From NCBI RefSeq assembly GCF_016862095.1, contig NZ_BOMH01000007.1, positions 62,001 to 126,000 of the forward strand: 64,000 nt of DNA. Reading direction: 5' to 3'. Below, in pieces: positions 42,273 through 51,516 of this stretch (within the stretch, counting starts at the first letter, position 1; each line of letters opens with the position of its first letter). The notes below the pieces were generated by a model, which worked only from the letters and a program-made list of their open reading frames with translations, was not told where the DNA came from and did not search any database. Made by a program: the position numbers and the translations under genes. The stretch is from Actinoplanes cyaneus (GTDB taxonomy: Bacteria; Actinomycetota; Actinomycetes; Mycobacteriales; Micromonosporaceae).

Positions 42273-45200
42273 ATGCCCCCTGCCAAGAAAACTCCGATCA
42301 GACCCGCCGCCTCCGGCGCGGGATCAAAACCTGTTTCCCGTACGGCGAAAAGCGCGGCCGTGAGCGCGCCCCGCACCGGTGTGAACGCCCGGTCCGCGGC
42401 GCCCGGCTCGCCGACCGGCCGGAATGGAGCAGGCGGCCGGTCCGCGGCGGACGCACGGAAGGCGACCGGGGCGGCGGGCGCCGCAGGCGGCAGCAGGAAC
42501 GGGAAAGCGGTGACCGCGGCCGGGGCGGCAGCGGGCAGGAGCGCGACCGGGCGAACGCCCGCGCCGCGGGTGAGCGGGTCGACAACGGCAGCGGTGGGAC
42601 GTGCCGCCGCGAAGGTGGGGAGTGGAGTCGCGGTGGGTGCCAGGTCGAAGGTTCCGTCGGGTGTGACGGCGCGGGTTTCCGGCGCGGGCAAGAAGGTTGC
42701 CGCCAAGGCGGTCCCGGCGAAACCGGCCGCTAAGCCGACGGCCGCTAAGCCGACGGCCGCTAAGCCGACGGCCGCTAAGCCGATGGCCGCGAAAACGACG
42801 GCCGCGAAAACGTCCGCAGTGAAAACGACGGTCGCGAAGACGTCCGCCGTGAAGCCGGCCGCGGGGAAGGTGGCCGGTGCCAAGACGGTTGCGGTGAAGC
42901 CTGTTGCTGCCAAGTCCGCCGTGAAGACGGCCGGGGCTAAGGCGGCCGGAGCCAAGACGGCGGCGGTCAAGACGGTCGCAGCCAAGACCGCTGCTCCGAA
43001 GGTGGCCGCGGCCAAGGCCTCCACCAGGACCGCGGCGAAGGCTGTCGCGAGCCCGGCGGCGGGGAAGAAGGTGCCGGCTGCGCGGACTGCAGCCTCGGCT
43101 GCCAAGGTTTCGGCCGGCCGGGTTGCCGGGAGCAAGCGGGCGGGTGCGGCGGTGCCGGCCGCTCGCGGTGCGACGAGCAAGTCGGCGGCTCGCGGTGCGA
43201 CGAGCAAGGCGGTTGCGGCGGCTCGGAGTTCGGTCAAGAGTGGCCCGGCCAAGTCGGTGACCGGGCGGGTGCCGGTGACCGCCAAGTCGGTGGCCGCGAG
43301 GACGACTGCCACCAAGACCAGCATTGCCAAGACAAGCACGGCGAAGGCCAGCACTGCCAAGGCCAGCACTGCCAAGACCGCTGCGACCAAGACCGCTGCG
43401 ACCAAGACCGCTGCGACCAAGACCGCTGCTGTGAAGACTGCTGCTGCGAAGGCGGCTGCTGCCAAGGCGGCTGGTACCAAGACCACGGGTGCGGCGGTGA
43501 AGCCGGTGGCTGCCAAGGCGGCCGCGGTGAAGACGACCTCGGGGCGGGCTGCGGGCAAGGTGGCATCCGGCGCGGTGAAGACCGCTGCCGGACGGGGTGC
43601 GAGCGGTCGCGGCAAGGTGCCGGCGGCGCGGGCTGTGACCGTACCCGGGAAGGGTGTCGTCTCGCAGCAGCGAAGCGGTGGCGCGGCAGCGACCCGGAGC
43701 GGTCGGCGCGTCGCGGCGGCCAGCAGCAGTGTGCCCAACAAGACGCAGGTGACGGTCTCCGCCGACGCCGGCACAGACTGGGACCGGATGGAGTCGGGCC
43801 GGCCCGATCCGGAGTCCGAAGGCGTGCGGCCCGGCGACGCGGACGTCTCGCCCAGCGAGCTGACCGACCGGCCGTTCCTGGGCGGATGGTTCGCGCCGCC
43901 GCGTGACTCGCCGACCCCGGAGCGGGAATCGGACCAGTGGGGCGCTGACCGGCCCGACCTGGAAGCGCTCGGCACCCCCGAGACGGAGACCAAGGACGAC
44001 GGGGACGAGAGCCCCGACGTGGTGTCGGCGCAGATGGCAGAGTTCGCCAGGAACGCGCGGGCTCGCGGGCAGCTCTTCCTGTCGCCCGACGACGAAGTTG
44101 TCGTCGAGGACGACGGGGTGATCCGGAGCAAGCCGGTGCGCAAACGTGGCGAATCCGAACCCTCCGAGGCGGCGGCCGTCCGAGCGGCACAGGCCGAGAC
44201 GGCGGCTACCCGCGCGGCGCAGGCCGGGACCGCGGCGGTCGGGCAGATCGCGCCGGACCAGCCGGAACCACCGGCCGCCCAGGTCGCGGTCGGTGGCGGT
44301 GCGCTGCCGTCGATCGCCGGGACGAGCGGGTCCGGGGCGGGCGGGATCGGAACGAGCGGGTCCGGGGCGAGCGGGATCGGAACGAGCGGGTCCGGGGCGA
44401 GCAGGATCGGAACGAGCGGGTCCAGGGCGAGCAGGATCGGAACGAGCGGGTCCGGGGTGAGCGGGTCCGGGGTGAGCGGGCTGGTGGCCGTACCGTCGGC
44501 CGAAGCCGGGGACATCGGGCGGTCGACGGTCGAGCCGGGATCGGCGCAGGAGGCCGCGGCCAGCGCGGAACCGGCGCCGTCACGGATGACCCGGCGCGAA
44601 GCGGCGGCACGGCGGGCGGCGGACCGGGCTGCGACCAGCCGGCCGGGAACCGGCACTGACGACGAGGACTGGGACTCGCAGCCGGCCGCGGACTTCGACG
44701 AATCGGCACGCCGGACGATCGGAGCCGCGCGCGGTGCCGCCGCCAAGGCTGCAGAAGCGGCCGAGGCCGCGGCACAGGCCGCCGAACTCGCGGATGAGGC
44801 AGCGATCACCGCGGTGACCGAGCAGGCTCGTGGACCGGTCAAAGCCGTCGGATCCAAGGCCGGTGGCCGGGCCTCGGCTCCGGTGAAGACGGTGGGCTCC
44901 AAAGCGGCCCGGGGCCGGGCGGCAGGGCCGGTCAAGGCCGTCGGAGGCCGGGCTGCCCCGGGTAAGGCGGCTGCCGCGGCCGATCGGGCCGCGGTTGCGG
45001 CCGAGGAAGCGGCTGCTGCGGAAGCGCAGGGCCGGAAGCGCGCCAAAGCGACCGGAAGCCGGGCGGCGAGCAAGGCCACCGGTGCGGCACCGGCCAGGAA
45101 GGCAACCGGGACGCGTAGCGCGGCCCAGGCTGCGGGGAGCAAGGCTGCGGGGACGAAGGCGACCGGGACGAAGGCGACCGGGACGAAGGCGACCGCAAGT

Positions 45201-47075
45201 AAGACTGCGACCAAGGTGACCGCGGCCAAGGCTGGGACCAAGGCCACCGCCGCTAAGACGACCGCGACCAAGGCAACGGCGACCAAAGCAACCGCAGCGA
45301 AGGCGACCGCGACCCAGGCGGCTGCGGCCAAATCGACGGGGGCCCGGGCTGCGGATAAGGCCACCAAGGCTGGGGCGTCCGCTTCGAAGGCAACCGGAAC
45401 CAAGGCGGCGGGTGCCAAGGCGACCGTGGCCAAGGCGACCGGGGCCAGGGCTACCGCTTCCAAGGCTGCTGCGACGAAGGCCGCTGCGACAAAGGCGGCG
45501 CCCAGCAAGGCCAGCGCGTCGAAGGCGACCAAGGCGGCGCCCAGCAAGGCGAGCCCGGCCAAGGCTACGGCGAGCAAGGCCACGGCGAGCAAGGCCACGG
45601 CGAGCAAGGCCACGGCGAGCAAGGCCACGGCGAGCAAGGCGACCGGGACCAAGGCCGCGGCGAGCAAGGTCGCTCCGGCCAAGGCCAGTGCAACGAAGGC
45701 AACCGCGACCAAGGGCGCCGCGGCGAAGGCTGCGCCTTCCAAGGCGAGCGGGACACGGGCCACGGGGACCAAGGTCGCGCCTGGCAGAGCAGGCGGATCC
45801 AAGGCCGCCACGGCTAAGGCGGCGCCCAGCAAAGCGAGTGGTTCGCGGGCCACGGGAACCAAGGCGACTGCGGCCAAGGTGACTGCGGCCAAGGCGACCG
45901 CGAGTAAGGCGGCGGGGACCAAGTCCACTGGGGCTAAGGCCACTGGGGTTAAGGCCACGGCGGTGAAGGCTGCGGCCAGTAAGGCGGCCGGGACGAAGGC
46001 CACCGCTGCGAAGGCGACGGCGAAGTCCGCGCCGGCCAAGGCGGGCGCAACCAGGACTGCGGCGACCAAGGTCGCAGGAACGAAGGCGACCGCCGCGAAG
46101 TCGACCGCCACGAAGGCGACGGGCAGTAAGGCGACAGGTAATAAGGCGACTGGAGGCAAGGCCGTCGGGTCGAAGGCGGCCGGGGCCACAGCAGCCGGAA
46201 GCCGGGCGAGCGGGGCGAAGGCTACCGGGAACAGGGCAAACGCGGCCAAGGCGTCGGGCAGGAAGGCGGCGCCGGGCCGGGGCGTTTCGGCGCGGGCGGC
46301 TGCTGCGGCGGAGGCGATGGTTGCCGAGGCGGCCGCTGCCGAGGCGGCGGCTACCGAGCTTGCGGCAGCCCGGGCAGAAGAGGCGATGGCTACCGCGAGC
46401 GTGGCGGCGGTGTCCGCCACGGCGGCCAAGGCCGCTGCTCGCAAGGCCGCCAAGAGCGCCGCGACCACGCGGACCGCGGCCGCGAAGGCTGCCAAGACCG
46501 CGAAGGCGGCGGCAACCAAGGCCGCTCAGGTCGCCGACACGGTAACCGAGGAACGTCCGTCCAGGTCAGCGGGCCGTGCCGGCGCTGCCAAGGCCGCGAC
46601 GCGGCCGGCGGGCCGGGCTGCCGGCTCCAAGGCAGCGGCGGAGCCCGCGGGACGTTCCGCCGCGGCCAAGGGCGCGACCAAGTCCGCCGCGAAGGCGACG
46701 AAGGCCGGCGCTCGGACGCCGGCGGCACGGGCGGCCTCCGCAGCGAACGCGGGCACTCCGGCGACGAAGGCGCCCGCGAACAAGCCGACCGCCGGGAACG
46801 CGGGCAAGGGCGCCGCCAACGCGGGGAAGGCCGCTGCTAACGCGGGGAAGGCCGCTGCTAACGCGGGAAAGGGCTCTGCCAACGCGGGGAAGGGTGCCGG
46901 GAACGCTGGCAAGGGTGCCGGGAACGGGGCCAAGGCGACCAAGGCCGGCCGCACCTCGGGCACGAACGGCGGCGCCACGGGTGGGACCCGCGGGGCGCGG
47001 AGTGCGGCCAAGGCCCCATCGGCGGCACGGGCGAGCGCTGTCCGGGCACCGTCCGGCGCCCGCCGCAGCCGGTAG
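42273..47075 (+). CDS. Giant histone H1-like Ala/Lys/Thr repeat protein
   Basis: 1,600 residues, starting at an ATG with a strong AAGGAGG 8 nt upstream ('MPPAKKTPIRPAA'). Residues about 1-485 and 860-1390 are short imperfect repeats of the 'KATASKATAAK / AAKPTAAK' type, as in histone H1 and the tails of actinobacterial HupB, but far longer. Residues about 486-645 are different: acidic and ordered-looking ('TDRPFLGGWFAPPRDSP', 'MAEFARNARARGQLFLSPDDEVVVEDDGVI'). Residues about 683-740 are 10-residue 'GTSGSGASGI' repeats. The C-terminus has 7-residue 'NAGKAAA' repeats. Likely binds DNA, RNA or polyanions and may condense the nucleoid; inference from composition. No signal peptide or membrane helix. 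Confidence 0.85.
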   Translation: MPPAKKTPIRPAASGAGSKPVSRTAKSAAVSAPRTGVNARSAAPGSPTGRNGAGGRSAADARKATGAAGAAGGSRNGKAVTAAGAAAGRSATGRTPAPRVSGSTTAAVGRAAAKVGSGVAVGARSKVPSGVTARVSGAGKKVAAKAVPAKPAAKPTAAKPTAAKPTAAKPMAAKTTAAKTSAVKTTVAKTSAVKPAAGKVAGAKTVAVKPVAAKSAVKTAGAKAAGAKTAAVKTVAAKTAAPKVAAAKASTRTAAKAVASPAAGKKVPAARTAASAAKVSAGRVAGSKRAGAAVPAARGATSKSAARGATSKAVAAARSSVKSGPAKSVTGRVPVTAKSVAARTTATKTSIAKTSTAKASTAKASTAKTAATKTAATKTAATKTAAVKTAAAKAAAAKAAGTKTTGAAVKPVAAKAAAVKTTSGRAAGKVASGAVKTAAGRGASGRGKVPAARAVTVPGKGVVSQQRSGGAAATRSGRRVAAASSSVPNKTQVTVSADAGTDWDRMESGRPDPESEGVRPGDADVSPSELTDRPFLGGWFAPPRDSPTPERESDQWGADRPDLEALGTPETETKDDGDESPDVVSAQMAEFARNARARGQLFLSPDDEVVVEDDGVIRSKPVRKRGESEPSEAAAVRAAQAETAATRAAQAGTAAVGQIAPDQPEPPAAQVAVGGGALPSIAGTSGSGAGGIGTSGSGASGIGTSGSGASRIGTSGSRASRIGTSGSGVSGSGVSGLVAVPSAEAGDIGRSTVEPGSAQEAAASAEPAPSRMTRREAAARRAADRAATSRPGTGTDDEDWDSQPAADFDESARRTIGAARGAAAKAAEAAEAAAQAAELADEAAITAVTEQARGPVKAVGSKAGGRASAPVKTVGSKAARGRAAGPVKAVGGRAAPGKAAAAADRAAVAAEEAAAAEAQGRKRAKATGSRAASKATGAAPARKATGTRSAAQAAGSKAAGTKATGTKATGTKATASKTATKVTAAKAGTKATAAKTTATKATATKATAAKATATQAAAAKSTGARAADKATKAGASASKATGTKAAGAKATVAKATGARATASKAAATKAAATKAAPSKASASKATKAAPSKASPAKATASKATASKATASKATASKATASKATGTKAAASKVAPAKASATKATATKGAAAKAAPSKASGTRATGTKVAPGRAGGSKAATAKAAPSKASGSRATGTKATAAKVTAAKATASKAAGTKSTGAKATGVKATAVKAAASKAAGTKATAAKATAKSAPAKAGATRTAATKVAGTKATAAKSTATKATGSKATGNKATGGKAVGSKAAGATAAGSRASGAKATGNRANAAKASGRKAAPGRGVSARAAAAAEAMVAEAAAAEAAATELAAARAEEAMATASVAAVSATAAKAAARKAAKSAATTRTAAAKAAKTAKAAATKAAQVADTVTEERPSRSAGRAGAAKAATRPAGRAAGSKAAAEPAGRSAAAKGATKSAAKATKAGARTPAARAASAANAGTPATKAPANKPTAGNAGKGAANAGKAAANAGKAAANAGKGSANAGKGAGNAGKGAGNGAKATKAGRTSGTNGGATGGTRGARSAAKAPSAARASAVRAPSGARRSR

Positions 47076-47088
47076 CCGTATCACCGAT

Positions 47089-47135
47089 CCGCACGCAACG
47101 GGCCGCGCCATGACGGCGCGGCCCGTTGCGTGCGG
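47089..47135 (+). terminator. Terminator after the giant repeat protein
   Basis: Perfect 21-bp stem with a 5-nt loop (ATGAC), 13 bp after the stop. It is the longest perfect hairpin stem I found apart from the palindromic elements. Confidence 0.75.
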
Positions 47136-47147
47136 TAGGAATGGGCG

Positions 47148-48572
47148 GTGCCGATCAAAAGAGTGTGGGCCCCGCAGATCGACTTCTCCGTGCTGCGGCG
47201 AGAGCTGGGGCTGCCGGACGAGTTCCCGGCCGCGGTGCTCGCCGAGGCGGAAGAGTCAGCGGGTACGCCGCTGGGCGGCCCGGACCGTACCGATGTGCCG
47301 TTCGTGACGATCGATCCGGCCGGGTCGCAGGACCTCGATCAGGCCATGCACCTGAGTCGCCGTGACGGTGGTGGTTACCGGGTGCGGTATGCGATTGCCG
47401 ACGTCGCCACGTTCGTACGCCCGGGTGGGTCGGTCGAGGCGGAGAGCTGGGCGCGCGGGCAGACCGTCTACCTGCCGGACGGGCGGATCCCGCTGCACCC
47501 GCCGGTGCTCAGCGAGGGCGCGGTGAGCCTGTTCGCGGATGTCGAGCGGGCCGCCGTGGTGTGGACGATCGACCTGGACGCGGACGGCGCGACGACCGGC
47601 GTGAGCCTGGAACGGGCCCGGGTGCGCAGCCGCGCCAAGCTGGACTATCCGAGTGTGCAACGCGAGCTGGACGGCGGGAGTCCGTCGGAGCCGGTCGTGT
47701 TGCTCGCCGAGATCGGGACGCTGCTGGCGCGCCGGGCGGCCGGGCGCGGCGCGGTGAATCTGCCGCTGCCGGCGCAGGAGGTGGAGCGTGACGGCGACGG
47801 CTGGCGGCTGGTGCTGGCCGCGCCGCTGCCGGTGGAGGAGCACAACGCGCAGATTTCGCTGCTCACCGGGATGGCCGCGGCCCGGATCATGCTGGACGGC
47901 GGGATCGGGATGCTGCGGACGATGCCCGCGCCGAAGCCGGAGGCGATCGCGAAGCTGCGAGCCGCCGCGGAGCCGCTCGGCGTGGCCTGGCCGGAGGGGG
48001 CGACCGTCGGCGCGGTGGTCGCCTCGGTGGATCCGGGCAGCCCGCGGGGCGCGGCGTTCCTGGATCAGGCGGCGGAGCTGCTGCGCGGTGCGGGGTACAC
48101 CGTTTTCGGGGGTGAGGCCGGCCCGCCGCCGGAGGATGCCGGGCACGGCGGGGTGGGCGCGCCGTACGCGCATGTCACCGCCCCGCTGCGAAGGCTGGCC
48201 GACCGTTATGTCACGGAGGTCTGCCTTTCCCTGTACGAGGATCGTCCCGTCCCGCCGTGGGTCCTCGACGCCCTGCCGCGCCTGCCGAAGCAGATGAGTA
48301 CCACGGACCGGCTCGCCGGAGCCGCCGACCGTGGCGCGATCGACCTGGCCGAGGCGGTGCTGTTGCAGGACCGGGTCGGTGCGGAGTTCGACGCGGCGGT
48401 GCTGGACCGGGACGAGGCGACGGCGAAACGTCCCGCCGGTGGCACGGTCGCCCTCGACGACCCCGCGGTGCGCGCCCGCTGCGTGGGTGACCTACCGCTG
48501 GGCACCCGTGTCCGGGTGCGTCTCACGGCCGCCGATCCGGCCACCCGGACCGTCCGTTTCGAGCGCGTCTGA
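47148..48572 (+). CDS. RNB-domain ribonuclease (RNase II/R family)
   Basis: 474 residues, mostly the RNB catalytic domain, with a truncated S1/CSD portfolio compared with RNase R (about 800). The magnesium-binding motif is 'FVTIDPAGSQDLDQAMHL' (about residues 49-66: D..GS.D.D.A). 'VRYAIADVATFV' follows. 'GGVGAPYAHVTAPLRRLADRYV' at about 334-355 is the conserved C-terminal RNB segment. It degrades RNA 3' to 5'. It starts at a GTG 12 bp after the upstream hairpin. This short type is frequent in actinobacteria. Confidence 0.92.
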   Translation: MPIKRVWAPQIDFSVLRRELGLPDEFPAAVLAEAEESAGTPLGGPDRTDVPFVTIDPAGSQDLDQAMHLSRRDGGGYRVRYAIADVATFVRPGGSVEAESWARGQTVYLPDGRIPLHPPVLSEGAVSLFADVERAAVVWTIDLDADGATTGVSLERARVRSRAKLDYPSVQRELDGGSPSEPVVLLAEIGTLLARRAAGRGAVNLPLPAQEVERDGDGWRLVLAAPLPVEEHNAQISLLTGMAAARIMLDGGIGMLRTMPAPKPEAIAKLRAAAEPLGVAWPEGATVGAVVASVDPGSPRGAAFLDQAAELLRGAGYTVFGGEAGPPPEDAGHGGVGAPYAHVTAPLRRLADRYVTEVCLSLYEDRPVPPWVLDALPRLPKQMSTTDRLAGAADRGAIDLAEAVLLQDRVGAEFDAAVLDRDEATAKRPAGGTVALDDPAVRARCVGDLPLGTRVRVRLTAADPATRTVRFERV

Positions 48573-48595
48573 TCGTCGGCTCCCGGCCGGAAAGC

Positions 48596-48634
48596 GAGCA
48601 GGGCCCCGCGCGCGAATGCCACGGGACCCTGCTC
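48596..48634 (+). terminator. Hairpin between the RNB gene and panB
   Basis: GAGCAGGG-c-CCCG pairs with CGGG-a-CCCTGCTC across a 13-nt loop. It lies between the convergent RNB and panB genes and may serve both. Confidence 0.65.
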
Positions 48635-48660
48635 ACGACGTACCGGGAAATCGGGTTTGT

Positions 48661-49491
<831 letters not shown>

Positions 49492-49623
49492 CTCGTCACT
49501 CTCCTCCCTCGAGGCCGCCTGATGCGGTCCCCGGGTGTCGTCAGAATCGTCGCACCGGAGACCGCGCCGCGGTCAGGGGTGAGTGGAGGTTTTCACACCC
49601 GGCCAGCCACCCTGGGAAACGAA

Positions 49624-51405
49624 CTACGAGGCTCCGCCCTCGCGGAACCGGTTGGTGATCGGCAGGCGACGATCGCGGCCGAACGCCTTGCCGGAGATCT
49701 TGGTGCCGGGGGCCGACTGGCGCCGCTTGTACTCCGCGAGGTCGACCATCCGCAGCACCCGGTCGACCAGCGCCGGGTCGTTGCCGGCCGCGACCAGCTC
49801 GTCCCGGCCGAGGTCGTGATCCACATACCCCTTGATGATCGGGTCGAGCACCGAGTAGTCGGGCAGCGAGTCCGAGTCCTTCTGGTCCGGCCGCAGCTCG
49901 GCGCTGGGCGCCTTGGTGATCGAGTTCTCCGGGATCGGCGGGTCGCCCTGCGTGTTCCGCCAGCGGGCGAGCTGCCAGACCATCGACTTCGGCACGTCCT
50001 TGAGCGGGTTGAAGCCGCCCACCGAGTCGCCGTAGAGCGTGGAGTAACCGACCGCGAGCTCGCTCTTGTTGCCGGTGGTGAGCACGAGGTGCCCGTCCTG
50101 GTTGGAGAGCGCCATCAGGATCACGCCGCGGACGCGGGCCTGCAGGTTCTCCACCGCGACTCCGGAGAGGGTCATGTTCGCCAGGAACGCGTCGACCATC
50201 GGCTGGATCGGCTCGACGCGGAAGGTCAGGCCCGTGCGTTTGGCCATGTCGGCGGCGTCGTCCTTGGAGTGCTCGGAGGAGTAGCCGCTGGGCAGGGAGA
50301 CACCGGTGACGCGTTCCGGCCCGAGGGCGTCGACGGCGATCGCGGCGACCACGGCGGAGTCGATGCCGCCGGAGAGGCCGAGGACCACCGAGCGGAAGCC
50401 GTTCTTGTCGACGTAGTCCCGCAGGCCCATCACCAGGGCGGACCAGACCTCTGCCTCGTCGGAGACGCGGTCGGCCACCCCGCCGTCGCGACGGTCGGTC
50501 AGCGGAGCCAGGTCACCGGCCACCGCGCTGCGGTCGATCGCCATGTCCTGCGGGATCTCCTGCTCGACTCGCGGCTTCGCCGCATCGGTCGACCCGGAGT
50601 CGTTCGGTACGGCGTCGGCGCCCGGCAGCTCGAGATCGTGCACGAGCAGCTCCTCGGTGAACTGCCCCGCCCGGGCCAGCAGCTCCCCGTCCGGCCCGAC
50701 GATCATCGAGTCGCCGTCGAAGACCAGCTCGTCCTGGCCGCCGATCATGTTCACGTACGCCACTGTCGCGCCCGCCTCCGCCGCCCGGCGCTGCACGAGC
50801 GGCAGCCGGACGTCGTCCTTGTTCAACTCGTACGGCGAGGCGTTGATGTTGACGACGAGGCCCACCCCGGCCCGGCGCGCCGCCGTGAACGGCCCGCCGG
50901 CCTGCCAGATGTCCTCGCAGACGGTGAGCGCCACGTCGACCCCGCCGAGCCGGACCACGGTCAGCGAGTCGCCGGGCCGGAAGTAACGGTCCTCGTCGAA
51001 GACGCCGTAGTTCGGCAGATGGTGCTTGAAGTACGTCGCGACGACCTCACCCCGGTGCAGCAGCGCGGAGGCGTCACGGCGGCCGGCGCCGGGCGTGGCG
51101 TCCGAGCTGATCCGGGCCGGGCCGTCGGCGTCCACGTAGCCGACCACGACGGCGAGCTCACCGAGCCCGTCCGCGGCCAGGCCGGCGGCGAGCGACGTCA
51201 GCGCGCGCCGCGAGGCCTCCACGAACGAGTCCCGGAAGACCAGATCCTCGATCGGATAGCCGGTCAGCATCATCTCGGGGAAGGCGACCAGGTGCGCGCC
51301 GGAATCCGCGGCGGCTCGCGACCAGCGGCGCACGGATGCCGCGTTGCCGGCGAGGTCGCCGACCGTCGAATTCACCTGGGCGAGGGCGATGCGCAGCGTG
51401 GGCAT
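49624..51405 (-). CDS. nadE: Glutamine-dependent NAD+ synthase
   Basis: 593 residues with two domains. Residues about 1-270 form a nitrilase-type glutaminase: Glu in 'VAFPEMMLTGYPIEDL', Lys in 'ATYFKHHLPNYGVFDE' and Cys in 'VALTVCEDIWQAGGPF'. Residues about 325-593 form the ATP-dependent synthetase: P-loop 'VLGLSGGIDSAVVAAIAVDAL' and 'LTTGNKSELAVGYSTLYGDSVGGFNPLKDVPK'. It amidates deamido-NAD using ammonia channelled from glutamine. Typical actinobacterial NadE is longer (about 680); this shorter bacterial form is still complete. It is divergent from glnA. Confidence 0.95.
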   Translation of the reverse strand: MPTLRIALAQVNSTVGDLAGNAASVRRWSRAAADSGAHLVAFPEMMLTGYPIEDLVFRDSFVEASRRALTSLAAGLAADGLGELAVVVGYVDADGPARISSDATPGAGRRDASALLHRGEVVATYFKHHLPNYGVFDEDRYFRPGDSLTVVRLGGVDVALTVCEDIWQAGGPFTAARRAGVGLVVNINASPYELNKDDVRLPLVQRRAAEAGATVAYVNMIGGQDELVFDGDSMIVGPDGELLARAGQFTEELLVHDLELPGADAVPNDSGSTDAAKPRVEQEIPQDMAIDRSAVAGDLAPLTDRRDGGVADRVSDEAEVWSALVMGLRDYVDKNGFRSVVLGLSGGIDSAVVAAIAVDALGPERVTGVSLPSGYSSEHSKDDAADMAKRTGLTFRVEPIQPMVDAFLANMTLSGVAVENLQARVRGVILMALSNQDGHLVLTTGNKSELAVGYSTLYGDSVGGFNPLKDVPKSMVWQLARWRNTQGDPPIPENSITKAPSAELRPDQKDSDSLPDYSVLDPIIKGYVDHDLGRDELVAAGNDPALVDRVLRMVDLAEYKRRQSAPGTKISGKAFGRDRRLPITNRFREGGAS

Positions 51406-51516
51406 GCCCTCATTGTTCCCCAGAACACGTCTTCGCGATCCCGACCCGGGCCGACGTCACAGGCCATGGTCAGCGTAGTCTCGGCTCAAGGATCGACAGC
51501 GGGACAAGGGGTGGAA

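Noticed and set aside
42248..46519. A 1,423-residue open frame antisense to the giant repeat protein
   Set aside because: Its composition is the mirror of the KAT-repeat codons; it has no ribosome-binding site. The sense frame has a strong one. Long antisense frames are expected in GC-rich repeats.
51406..51516. GlnR box upstream of glnA2
   Set aside because: No clear GTnAC-n6-GAAAC pair was found in the spacer between nadE and glnA2.
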